Source: Bacillus sp. NP157
Lineage (GTDB): Bacteria; Pseudomonadota; Gammaproteobacteria; Xanthomonadales; Rhodanobacteraceae
Direction of reading: 5' to 3'
Length of the DNA: 64,000 nucleotides
Assembly (NCBI GenBank): GCA_018889975.1
Contig: CP076546.1
Coordinates: forward strand, 930,001 to 994,000
The translations under genes were made by a program, and so were the position numbers. The notes beneath the pieces were generated by a model, which searched no databases, had not been told where the DNA came from, and saw only the letters and a program-made list of their open reading frames with translations. Each line of letters opens with the position of its first letter. Position 1 is the stretch's first letter. Below, one piece after another: positions 5,641 through 17,000 of the stretch.

Positions 5641-7815
5641 TCACTTGCTGTTGCTCTTGCCCGGCGGCGGGGCCTTGGGCGGGGCGCTCTTCAGGTCATC
5701 CAGCAACGGCTGGCACGTCACCGCGCTCGCCTTGCCACTCTCCGGCACCATCAGCGGCGCCAACGCCGCCACCGGCGCCGCAAAGAACAACGCCACCGCA
5801 CCACCGCCACGCAGGATCAACGGACCCGCATGCACGCCCGGCGACGGATTTGCAAACGTGCCATGCACGTACAGCGGCGAACGCAGCGAAAACACCCGGA
5901 AACCCTTCGTATGCGGCACGATATCCAGGTTCAGCTTCTCATCCTTGAAATTGATATCGCCATTGACGTTGATCAGCGCCTTCTCCGTGTCCAGCGCGAA
6001 CACCTTCGATTCCATAACGCCGTCGGTGGCGACCAGATCCGCCGCCATGCAGTTGATCTTCACCACGTCATCGCCGAAGAAACGATTCACGACGTAGCTA
6101 CCCACGTTAAGACCGGCCAGCTCCAGCAGCGACGAACTCACCGCACCGTCGTTGATCAGCAGCTTCAGCTCGCCATTCGACGTGCCCAGCAACGCCGCCG
6201 GTGAATTGCCCACGGCGGTGAACGACGCATCGCCATTCAACTCGCCGAACGCCGTCTGCATCGGCGCGAAGGTCGGGAACAACTCCTTGAGCTTCAGGTG
6301 ACGGGCACCGAGGTTGAAGCGACCCTTCAGCGGTTCCTTCGAACCATCCAGGCGCAGGTTGCTGCCCACGGTGCCACCGGCCACGCCGAACTTCAGCGGG
6401 TCGAGCGTCAGCACCGCGTCCTTCATGATCAGGTGCGTCTCGACGTTCTTGATCGGCAGTTTTTCACCGTGGACGATGTTCGCGCCGACGAAGCGCACGT
6501 CGGCATCCATCGCGTTCCAGCGATCGGTCTTGAACGGTTCGACCGGCAGGACCTTGCCGTTCGGCTGCGCCTTTGCATCGCCACGCTCGGCCTTCTCCTT
6601 GTCGGTACCACCACCGATCAGCGGCGCGAGGTCGCTGAACAGCAACTGGTTGGACTTCAGGTCGCCGGTAAGGCTCGGCCGTGCGCCGCCGGTGCGGAAG
6701 GCGAGGGTGCCGCCCAGGTCGCTGCTACCGACCTTGCCGGTGAAGTTCTCGTAGGTGAAGGTGCTGTCGCCCTTCTTCAGGTTCGCCTTGAGGTGACCCT
6801 CGGTCGCGAAAGGCGGGGTGTCGGGCAGGGTCACGCCGGTGAGGTCATACAGGTGCGACATGCTCGTACCCGAGAACCACAGGCGCACGTCGAGCGCACC
6901 GAGGTTGATCGGATCGGTCAGCGTGCCGACGAAGGCGATATGCGTGTCGCCGAAGCGAGCATTGGCCTGGACGGGGAAGGGACGGTTGCCATCGCGCAAG
7001 GCCAGCACGCCACCGGTCTTGGCCGAGGCCTGCACCGTGGACTTCTTGTACGTGCCCTTGGCCTCCCACGCGAACATGTAGACCTGCTTGCGCTTGGTGT
7101 CGTCCTGGCGGTCCTTCTCGTCGGCATCGCTTTTCGCCATGGTCTTCGCGCTGGCGCCGGTGGTTTCCTTCGCCTGTGCGCGTGAGTCCTTCTCCTGCTG
7201 CGCCATGATCTCGTCGAACGGGATGCCCTTGCCCAGCGGCGTCACGTCGATGCCCATGTTGACCTGCACCTGGGCGTCGTCGAAGTCGATATGGCCCTTG
7301 TCGAAGGCAATCGCGTTGAGTTCCAGCTGCCATTCCGACGGGCCGCTGCTTTCCGGCAGCTTGAAGGTCCAGGTGTTGGTGCCGTCCTTCTGGCGCTGCA
7401 GGGCGATGGTCGGATGGCCGAGGCGGATCTCGGGGATGACGATGCGGTGGGCGATCAGCGGGAAGGGCGCAAGGCGGAAGTCGATCGAGTCCAGGTGCGC
7501 GAAGCGCCCGTTCTTCGCCCAGCTCGGGTTCGTCACCACCACGTCGCGGGCGGTGAAGTGCGGCCACGGGATCAGGCTGACCAGGCCGCCCTGGCCCGGT
7601 TCGCGTGCCCAATGGGCAGTGATGTCGCCCTGGATCGCGAAGGGACGGCCGATCGCCTCGGTCACTTTCTCGTTGATGGTTGGCTTCAGCCGGTTCCAGT
7701 CGAAGAAGGCGATGAACAAGATGACGGCCACGACCAGCACCACCAGGACGCCGATCACCCATGCCAGGATTTTCCTGCCTCGCCGCATCGCCTCTCTCCC
7801 ATCACCTTTTGACAT
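5641..7815 (-). CDS. AsmA-family envelope protein
   Basis: 724-residue AsmA/TamB-like protein. One N-terminal membrane helix (about residues 15-37, ILAWVIGVLVVLVVAVILF) is followed by the typical DWNRLKPTINEKVTEAIGRP segment that opens AsmA domains. A long periplasmic beta-rich region follows, with an AsmA_2-like C-terminal half (for example LGTSNGELKLLINDGAV). A charged linker near 215-240 (DADEKDRQDDTKRK) divides it. AsmA-like proteins are thought to bridge the inner and outer membranes and help move phospholipid. The C-terminus is Pro/Lys-rich. A second ATG (MRRGRK) nine codons in is an alternative start. It is transcribed away from the giant autotransporter gene. Confidence 0.88.
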   Translation of the reverse strand: MSKGDGREAMRRGRKILAWVIGVLVVLVVAVILFIAFFDWNRLKPTINEKVTEAIGRPFAIQGDITAHWAREPGQGGLVSLIPWPHFTARDVVVTNPSWAKNGRFAHLDSIDFRLAPFPLIAHRIVIPEIRLGHPTIALQRQKDGTNTWTFKLPESSGPSEWQLELNAIAFDKGHIDFDDAQVQVNMGIDVTPLGKGIPFDEIMAQQEKDSRAQAKETTGASAKTMAKSDADEKDRQDDTKRKQVYMFAWEAKGTYKKSTVQASAKTGGVLALRDGNRPFPVQANARFGDTHIAFVGTLTDPINLGALDVRLWFSGTSMSHLYDLTGVTLPDTPPFATEGHLKANLKKGDSTFTYENFTGKVGSSDLGGTLAFRTGGARPSLTGDLKSNQLLFSDLAPLIGGGTDKEKAERGDAKAQPNGKVLPVEPFKTDRWNAMDADVRFVGANIVHGEKLPIKNVETHLIMKDAVLTLDPLKFGVAGGTVGSNLRLDGSKEPLKGRFNLGARHLKLKELFPTFAPMQTAFGELNGDASFTAVGNSPAALLGTSNGELKLLINDGAVSSSLLELAGLNVGSYVVNRFFGDDVVKINCMAADLVATDGVMESKVFALDTEKALINVNGDINFKDEKLNLDIVPHTKGFRVFSLRSPLYVHGTFANPSPGVHAGPLILRGGGAVALFFAAPVAALAPLMVPESGKASAVTCQPLLDDLKSAPPKAPPPGKSNSK

Positions 7816-8007
7816 GAAGAGGTATCGCGGGGGGCGACAACGTTATGTGTTCAAGGGGTCCTTCGGTTAAGCAACGTGTGTGCCCCGTGACGGTCAGGCA
7901 AAAAATTCCTGCCTAATACGCTTAGTCAGTTGCTGCATTCGTGCAGTCGTACCGCAGGCGCTTTGCCACTCTGCCAGCCAACCATGGACATGGCAGGGGT
8001 AATTCCA

Positions 8008-11000
8008 ATGAACAAGCGCGCGACGACCGTACCTTCTCTTCCACGCCGCAAAGGTATCTACCTCGCGCTGGCTTCCCTCATGGGTTCCGCGGTCCTGCCG
8101 AGCGTCGCGTCCGCGAATTGCACCCAGGTCACGACGACGGTGACCTGCTCCGGCTTCTCGGCCATCTCGTACTCGATACCCACCAATAACGTCGTGGTGA
8201 GCATCGACGGCACCGGCCAGCTGGCGGCGCCGTTACTTGGCGGCCCGGTGCTCACCCTGAGCGGCAACAACGTCACGGTGAACAACCAGGGCCAGATCGA
8301 CCCGAACCTCGGTGGCGCGCTCAGCGTGGTGTCCGGTGGCCTGGTGGTCGGCAACGGCAACGCCAGCACGATCAACATCAATAACCTGCCGGTTAACGGG
8401 GTGACGCCGGCCGGCTCGATCAAGGGCCTGGTCAACCTCGGTTCGCTGCTTGGCATCGGTGGCCAGGCGATCCTCGCCCAGAACGGCACCGGTGGCACGA
8501 CCAACATCACCAACAACGGCACGATCGACATGAACGTGCTGGGGTTGGGCTTGCTCAACACCTCCGACGCGCCGGCGGTCGTCTCCTACGGTGGTGCGCG
8601 GACCAACATGGTCAACACCGGTTATATCCGTGGCCGGATCGGTTTTGCGCCTTCGCTGACCGCAGGGCAGGGCAACACGTTCGTCAACTCGGGCCTGATC
8701 AGCGGTAGCGTCAACCTCGGCGATACGGCGACCGGCAATACGTTTACCGCCGTCTCCGGTTCGAGCGTCGCCGCGGACGGCCTGTCGCTCAACGTCCTCA
8801 ACCTCATCGGTGTGAGCGTCAACCTCAGCGGCAAGGGCATCGTCGATGGTGGCTCGGGCACGGGCCTGAACAATTTCCTCGTCCTGCAAAACGACGTGCA
8901 GACGGCGGGATCGGGTACGGGTGGTGCCGTCACCACCATCGATGGCGCGCAATACATCCATTTCCAGCACCTGCGGGTGAACAGCGGTACGTGGAACCTG
9001 CTCGGTCCGGTGGCGCTCGCCGACACGACGATCAACGACGGCCTGGTCAACTTCAACAACAACGCCGTGTTCGGCCCGGGCACGCTCAGCGCCAACGGCG
9101 GCGCCATCGCGGCATCGACCGCCGGCCTCGCACTGGCCAACAACGTCTCGCTCAATACCGGCCGGCTCAACCTCACCGGCACCAACGCTTTCGCGCTCAA
9201 TGGCGTGATCTCGGGGGCGGGTGGCCTGACCGTCACCAATACCGCGGTCACCACGCTGGGCGGGGCGAACCTGTTCAGCGGTGGCGTGAACCTCAACGCG
9301 GGCGGCCTGCTGCTCGGTAACGCGGGTGCGCTGGGCACCGGTGCGTTGACGGTCGGCGGCAACGCGACACTGAACACCACGGGTGCGTTCAACCTCGCCA
9401 ACAACATCGTCGTGAACGGCGGTAGCACGTTCAACCTGCTCGGCGGCCAGGCGCTCGGCCTCAACGGGTCGCTGTCGGGCGCGGGTAACGTCGTCAAGAG
9501 CGGGGCGGGGACGCTCACCCTCAACGGCGCCAATACGCTCACCGGCGCCTTCAGCGTCACTGGTGGCGCGCTGGCGGTGGGTGCCGGTGGCTCGCTCTCG
9601 CCGACGGGTGCGCTCGTGCTCGGCGCAGGCACAAGCATGGATCTCTCGGCCGCCGCGAACCAGGCGACCGGCTCGCTTGCAGGCACCGGCAACATCAACC
9701 TGGGCGCGCAGACGCTTACCCTCAACGGCCTGGGCAACACCGTGTACGGCGGCGTCGTCTCGGGCACGGGTGGCCTGGTCAAGCAGGGCGCCGGCGTGCA
9801 GACGCTCGCGGGTAGCAGCGTGTTTACCGGCGGCGTGGCACTCAACGGCGGTGGCCTGTTGCTGGGCAACAACAACGCGCTGGGCACGGGCGCACTGTCG
9901 GTGGGTGGCGTCGGCGTCACGCTGGACGGCACTGCCGCGCTCACCCTGGGCAACGCGGTCAACCTTGGCACCGGTGCGTCGCTCAACCTGCTGGGCGGCC
10001 AGCCGCTGGTCTTCAACGGTCCCATCGTCGGCGCCGGCGCGCTGGTCAAGAACGGTGCTTCGCTGCTGACCCTCAACGGCGCGAACACCTTCAGCGGCGG
10101 CGTCACCGCCAACGCCGGTGGTCTGCTGATCGGTAACGACGCGGCGCTGGGCACGGGCACGCTGGCGGTGAACGGTGCGGTGACCGTGGACGGTTCGGCG
10201 GCGCATACGCTCGCCAACAACGTCAGCCTCGGTGCCGGCGCTTCGCTCAACGTCCTCGGCGGGCAACCGCTGACCTTCGGTGGGGCCATCGGTGGCACCG
10301 GCAGCCTGGTGAAGAGCGGCGCATCGACGCTGACGCTCACCGGCGCGAACACCTTCACCGGCGGCCTCAACATCAATGCCGGCACCGTGGCGATCGGCGC
10401 GGGCGGCAGCCTGGCCGCCAACGGTGGCGTCACGCTCAATGGCCTCGGCAGCATCTTCGACATCTCGGGCGCGGGCAACCAGACCATCGGTGCGCTGTCC
10501 GGCATCACCGGCACGGGTGTCACGCTCGGCGCCAACACGCTGACCTTCGGCGGCGACAACAGCAACCAGGCCTTCGCTGGCGTCATCTCCGGCACGGGTG
10601 GCCTGGTCAAGACCGGCACGGGCACGCAGGCGCTGACCGGCGTGAACACCTTCACTGGCGGGATGAACCTCGCCGCGGGCGGCTTGCTGCTCGGCAACGC
10701 GAACGCGCTGGGCACGGGCCTGTTCACGGTCAGCGGCGCGGGCCAGCTCGACAGCGCCACCGCGCTGGCACTCGCCAACAACATCAACCTCACCAACACC
10801 GGCAACCTCACCCTCGTGGGCAGCCAGGCGACCACGCTGGGCGGCGTGATTTCCGGTGCCGGCAGCCTGACCAAGAACGGCGCGAGCCAGCTCACGCTCA
10901 CCGGCGCGAACACCTTCACCGGTGGCGTCAACCTCAACGCCGGCAGCCTGTCGATCAACAACGGCAGTGCCCTCGGCGCCGGTGCGCTGAACGTCGGTGG

Positions 11001-14000
11001 CGCCGCGACGCTCACCAACAGCGCCGCGCTGAACCTCGCCAACGCGATCAACCTCGGCAACACGCTCACCCTCACCGGCGGACAGAACCTCGGCCTCGGC
11101 GGCGTGATCAACGGCAGCGGCGCGCTGGTCAAGAACGGCGCGGGCGTGCTCACGCTCAGCGGCAACAACAACTTCACCGGCGGTGTCGCGCTCAACGCCG
11201 GGACCCTGGTCGCAGGCAACGACAACGCGCTTGGCGTCGGCGCCCTGTCGGTCAACGCCGCGGCAACTCTCGACAGCACGGCGGCGGTGAACCTCGCCAA
11301 CGCCGTGCAGCTCAACGCCGGTTCGGCGCTGACCCTTGCCGGCAGCCAGAACCTCGGCCTCGGCGGCACGATCTCGGGCACCGGCGCGCTGGTGAAGAAC
11401 GGCGGATCCGTGCTGACCCTCGGCGGCGCGAACACTTTCACCGGCGGCGTGAACCTCAACGCGGGCGGCCTGGTCCTCGGCAACAACGGTGCACTCGGCA
11501 CGGGCGTACTGAATGTCGCCGCGGGTACCACGCTGGATACCAATACCGCGGTCACGGCGGCGAACAACGTGAACCTCGCCGCCGGCGCGAACCTCAACGT
11601 GCTCGGCAGCAACGGACTGACCCTCGGTGGCGTCGTCGCCGGCACGGGCGGCCTGGTCAAGAACGGCACGGCCACGCTGACCCTCACCGGCGCGAACACG
11701 TACACCGGCGGCACGATCATCAACGGCGGCACCGTGGCCATCGGCCTCGGCGGCAGCCTGTTCAACACCGGCGACGTGAACCTCGCCACGGCCGGTGCGG
11801 CGTTCGACATCTCCGGTGCCGGCAGCAACCAGACCATCGGTTCGCTCAGCGGCGTCGCCGGTACCAATGTCCTGCTCGGTGCCAATTACCTAACGTTCGG
11901 CAACGCCACGAACCGCACCTTCGACGGCATCGTCAGCGGCACCGGCGGCCTGGTGAAAGCCGGCGCGGGCGTCGAGACGTTCAACGGTGCAAACACCTAC
12001 AGCGGCGGTACGACACTCACCGGCGGCGGCTTCATCGTCGGCAACAACAGCGCACTCGGCACGGGCACGCTCACCGTCGCCAACGCGGGCACGCTGGACA
12101 GCAACGGGCCGATCGCGCTGGCCAACGCCATCGCGCTCAACGCCGGCCTGACCGTGCTGGGCAGCAACGCGCTGACCCTGAATGGCGCGATCAGCGGCGT
12201 GGGCGGCCTCACCAAGAACGGCGCCGCCGTGCTTACGCTCAATGGCGTGAACACCTACACCGGTGGCACCAACGTCAACGCCGGCACGCTCGCGCTCGGC
12301 GCGGGCGCCAGCCTGGCCTCGACCGGCACGGTCAACCTCGGGGCGGGCACCACGCTGGATCTCTCCGCGGGTAACGGTGCGCAGCAGATCGGCACGCTGA
12401 CCGGCACCGGTGCGGTCAACATCGGCGCGAATGCGATCACCCTGGGCGGACCGACCAACGGCACCTTCGGTGGCGGCATCGCCGGCAGCGGCAGCGTGAT
12501 CAAGCAGGGCACCGGCACCGAAACGCTGACCGGCACGAACACCTACACCGGTGGTACGACGATCAACGCAGGCACGCTGGCGATCGGTGCCGGTGGCAGC
12601 CTCGCCGCGACTGGCGCGGTGAACGTCGCCGCCCCGGGCGCCAGCTTCGATATCAGCGCGGGCGGAAACCAGACCATCGGATCGCTCAATGGCGTCGCCG
12701 GCGGCAACGTCTCGCTCGGCGCCAATGCGCTGACGATTGGCGGCAATGCAAACGGTGTCTACAACGGCCTGATCGCGGGCACCGGCAGCGTGATCAAGAA
12801 CGGTCCGTCCAGCCAGACGCTGGGTGGCGCGAACACCTTCAGCGGCGGCGTCGCGCTCAATGGTGGCACCCTCGTCGTCGGCAACAATGCGGCGCTCGGC
12901 ACGGGCGCGCTGACCGTCGGCGGCAATGCCGCGCTGGACAGCAACGCGCCGGTCACCCTCGGCAATGCCGTCGCCCTCACGGGGGGACATACGCTCGACG
13001 TGCTCGGCAGCAACGCGCTCACGTTGAACGGTCCGATCGCCGGCGCGGGCGGCCTGGTCAAGGATGGCGCCGCGACGCTCACCCTGGGCGGCCCGAACAC
13101 CTACACCGGTGGCACCACCGTCAACGCCGGCACGCTCGCGCTCGGCGCGGGTGGCAGCCTTGCGGCAACCGGCGACGTCAACCTCGCCAACGCCGGCGCG
13201 GCGTTCGACATCGCCGCCGCGGGTAACCAGACCATCGGCTCGATCAGTGGCGTGGGCGGCAGCAACGTCAACCTCGGCGCGAACAGCCTCACGTTTGGCA
13301 ATGGGTCGAACCACGTTTTCAACGGCGCGTTCAACGGTAGCGGCGGCCTGGTCAAGGTCGGCGCGGGCGTCGACACCCTGGGTGGCGCAAGCACCTATAG
13401 CGGCGGCACCACGCTGAATGCCGGTGGCCTGGTCGTCGGCAACGATGCCGCGCTGGGTAGCGGCACGCTCACGGTCGGTGGGGCTTCCACGCTCGACAGC
13501 ACCGGTTCGGTCACGCTCGCGAACAGCATCGCGCTCAACGCCGGCCTCACCGTGCTGGGCACCAACAACCTTACGTTCAACGGGGCACTCACCGGCACGG
13601 GCAGCCTGACCAAGGAAGGCCTGGCCATCCTTACGCTCAACGGCGTCAACACCTATACCGGCGGCACCAACATCAACGCGGGCACCCTCGCGCTCGGTGC
13701 CGGCGCGAGCCTGTATGCCGGCGGCATCGTCAACCTGGCCACCAACGCGACGCTGGACCTGTCCGCCGGCAACGGTACGCAGCAGATCGGCACGCTGGTC
13801 GGCAATGGCACGGTCAACCTCGGCGCCAACTGGATCACCCTCGGTGGCCCCACCGACGGCACCTTCAGTGGCTCCATCGCCGGCACCGGTGGCCTGGTCA
13901 AGGAAGGCACGGGCACGGAAACGCTCACCGGCAGCAACACCTACACGGGCGGCACGCTGATCAACGCAGGCGTCCTCGCGATCGGCCCCGGCGGCAGCCT

Positions 14001-17000
14001 CTCGGCTACGGGCCCGGTCACGCTGACCGCGGCGGGCACGGGCTTCGACATCAGCAGCGGCGGCAACCAGGCGATCGGCACGCTCAATGGCGTGGCGGGC
14101 AGCACGGTCACGCTCGGCGGCAACGCACTCACGCTCAATGCCACCACCGATGGCACCTATGACGGTGTCATCGCGGGCACCGGCAGCCTGGTGAAGAACG
14201 GCGCGAGCGCCATGGAGCTCGGCGGCGCGAACACCTTCAGTGGCGGCATCACCCTCAACGCAGGCACGCTGGTCGCCGGCAACGACGGCGCGCTGGGCAC
14301 CGGCGCCCTCACGGTCGCGGGCAACGGCGCACTGGACAGCAACTCGGCCGTCAACCTCGGCAACGACATCGGCATCAACGCCGGCATCAACCTCGACCTG
14401 CTCGGCAGCAATGCGCTGACCCTCGGCGGCACGATAAGTGGCGGGGGTGGCCTGGTGAAGGACGGTGCGAGCACGGTCACGCTCACCGGCGCGAACACCT
14501 ATACCGGTGGCACTACGATCAACGCGGGCACCCTGGCGCTCGCGGCGGGCGGCAGCCTGGCCCCGACCGGCACCGTCAATCTCGCCGGTCCCGGCGCGTT
14601 CGACATCAGCGGTGGCGGTAACCAGACGATCGGCCTGCTCACCGGCGTCGCTGGAAGCGGCGTCTCGCTCGGCGGCAACACGCTCACCCTCGGTACGGCC
14701 GCCGATGGCGAGTTCGACGGCACGATCGGCGGTGGTGGCGGCCTTATCAAGAACGGCTCGGGCGTGCAGACGCTCGGCGGCGCGAGCACCTTCGCCGGCG
14801 GCACCCAGCTCAACGCGGGTGGCCTCGTCGTCGGCAACGACGCCGCGCTGGGCCTGGGCGACCTGACCGTCGCCGGCGCCAGCACGCTCGATAGCAACGG
14901 CCCCGTGACGCTGGCCAACAACGGCGTGCTCAACGCCGGCCTCACCGTGCTCGGCAGCAACAACCTCACCCTCAACGGCAATTTCTCCGGCACGGGCAGC
15001 CTGACCAAGGAAGGCAACGCCACGCTGACCTTGAACGGCATCAACACCTACACCGGCGGGACCAACATCAACACCGGCACGCTGGCGCTCGGCGCGGGCG
15101 CGAGCCTGGCCGCATCGGGCATCGTCTTCGTCAACAACGGCGCGATGTTCGACCTGTCCGCCGGCAACGGCAACCAGCAGTTCGGCACGCTGACGGGTTC
15201 CGGCACGGTCTTCCTGGGCAACAACAACATCGAGGTGGGCGGCCCCGCCGACGGCACCTTCAGCGGTTCTATCGACGGCACCGGCGCGCTGACCAAGGTC
15301 GGCACCGGCACGGAGACGCTGACCGGGAGCAACACCTACACCGGCGGTACCTTCATCGATGCCGGCATCCTTGCCATCGGCGCGGGCGGCAGCCTGTCGC
15401 CCACCGGTGGCGTCACCCTCAACGGCGTGGGTAGTGGCTTCGACATCAGCACCGGTGGCAACCAGGCCATCGGCGCACTCAATGGCGTCGCCGGCAGCAA
15501 CGTCACGCTCGGCGGCAACGCGCTGACGATCAACGGCAATGCCGACAGCGTGGTCGACAGCACCATCAGCGGCACGGGCAGCCTGGTCAAGAACGGCGTC
15601 TTCCGGCTTGCGTTGCGCAGTGCCAACACCTTCAGCGGTGGCGTCACGCTCAACCAGGGCACGCTGGCGGTCAGCAACAACGACGCGCTGGGCACGGGTG
15701 CCCTCACCGTCGGCGGCGCATCGACGATCGATGCCGATGCAGATACGACGCTGACCAACGACGTCATCCTCAACGCCGGCCTGACCTTCGCCGGCAGCAA
15801 CCCGCTGACCCTTGGCGGCATGGTCTCCGGCGCGGGTGGCCTGACCAAGGACGGCGCGGCGACGCTCACGCTCACCGGCGCGAACAGCTATACCGGTGGC
15901 ACGACGATCAATGCCGGCACGCTGGCGATCGGTGCGGGCGGCAGCCTGTCGAACACCGGCAACGTGAACCTCGCCAACGCAGGCGCCGGCTTCGACATCT
16001 CGGCCGGCGGCAACCAGGCGATCGGTTCGCTCACCGGCGTCGCTGGCAGCAACGTTGCGCTCGGTGGCAACACGCTGGCGCTTGGCGGTGCGACGGATGC
16101 GAGCTACGACGGCAGCATCGGCGGCAGCGGCGGCCTGGTGAAGAACGGCGCGGGCGTGCAGACGCTCAACGGCGCGAACACCTTCAGCGGCGGCGTGGCG
16201 CTCAACGCTGGCGGCCTCGTCGTCGGCAACGACGCCGCGCTCGGCACGGGTGCGCTTACCGTGGCGGGTGCATCGACGCTCGACAGCAACACCGCGGTGG
16301 CGCTTGGCAACGACATCAACCTCAACGCCGGGCTCGACGTGCTCGGCAGCAACGACCTGGTCCTCAACGGCAACCTGTCGGGCGCCGGCAGCCTGACCAA
16401 GGATGGCGCGGCGACGCTGACCCTCAACGGCAGGAACACTTACACCGGCGGCACCTACATCAACAGCGGCACGCTGGCGCTCGGCGCGGGCGCGAGCCTC
16501 TATGCCGACGGCGTGGTCAACCTGGCGACAGGCGCGACCTTCGATCTCTCGGCAGGCAACGGCAACCAGCAGTTCGGCACGCTGGTCGGCAGCGGTACGG
16601 TCAACCTCGGCGGCAACGACCTCACGGTCGGCGGCGCGGCGGACGGTACGTACAGCGGTTCCATCGCCGGCACTGGCAGCCTGACCAAGGTCGGCACGGG
16701 CATCGAGACGCTTACCGGTGGCAACACCTATACCGGCGGTACGTACATCAACGACGGCACGCTGGCGATCGGTGCGGGCGGCAGCCTGGCACCGACCGGC
16801 GTGGTCTCGCTGACCGGAGCCGGTGCGACGTTCGACATCGCCGGCGGCGGCAACCAGCAGATCGGTTCGCTCAGCGGCGTGGCCGGCAGCAACGTGACGC
16901 TCGGCGCGAACGCACTGACCATCAATGGCAATGCCAACGGCACGGTCGACAGCACGATCAGCGGGGCAGGCGGCAAGCTGATCAAGAACGGCGCGAGCAC

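Noticed and set aside
7930-8007. Upstream start codons (TTG 7930, ATG 7984) for the autotransporter
   Set aside because: The extra residues (SCSRTAGALPLCQP) spoil the signal peptide. ATG 8008 has GCAGGGGT at proper spacing and directly opens a basic signal sequence.
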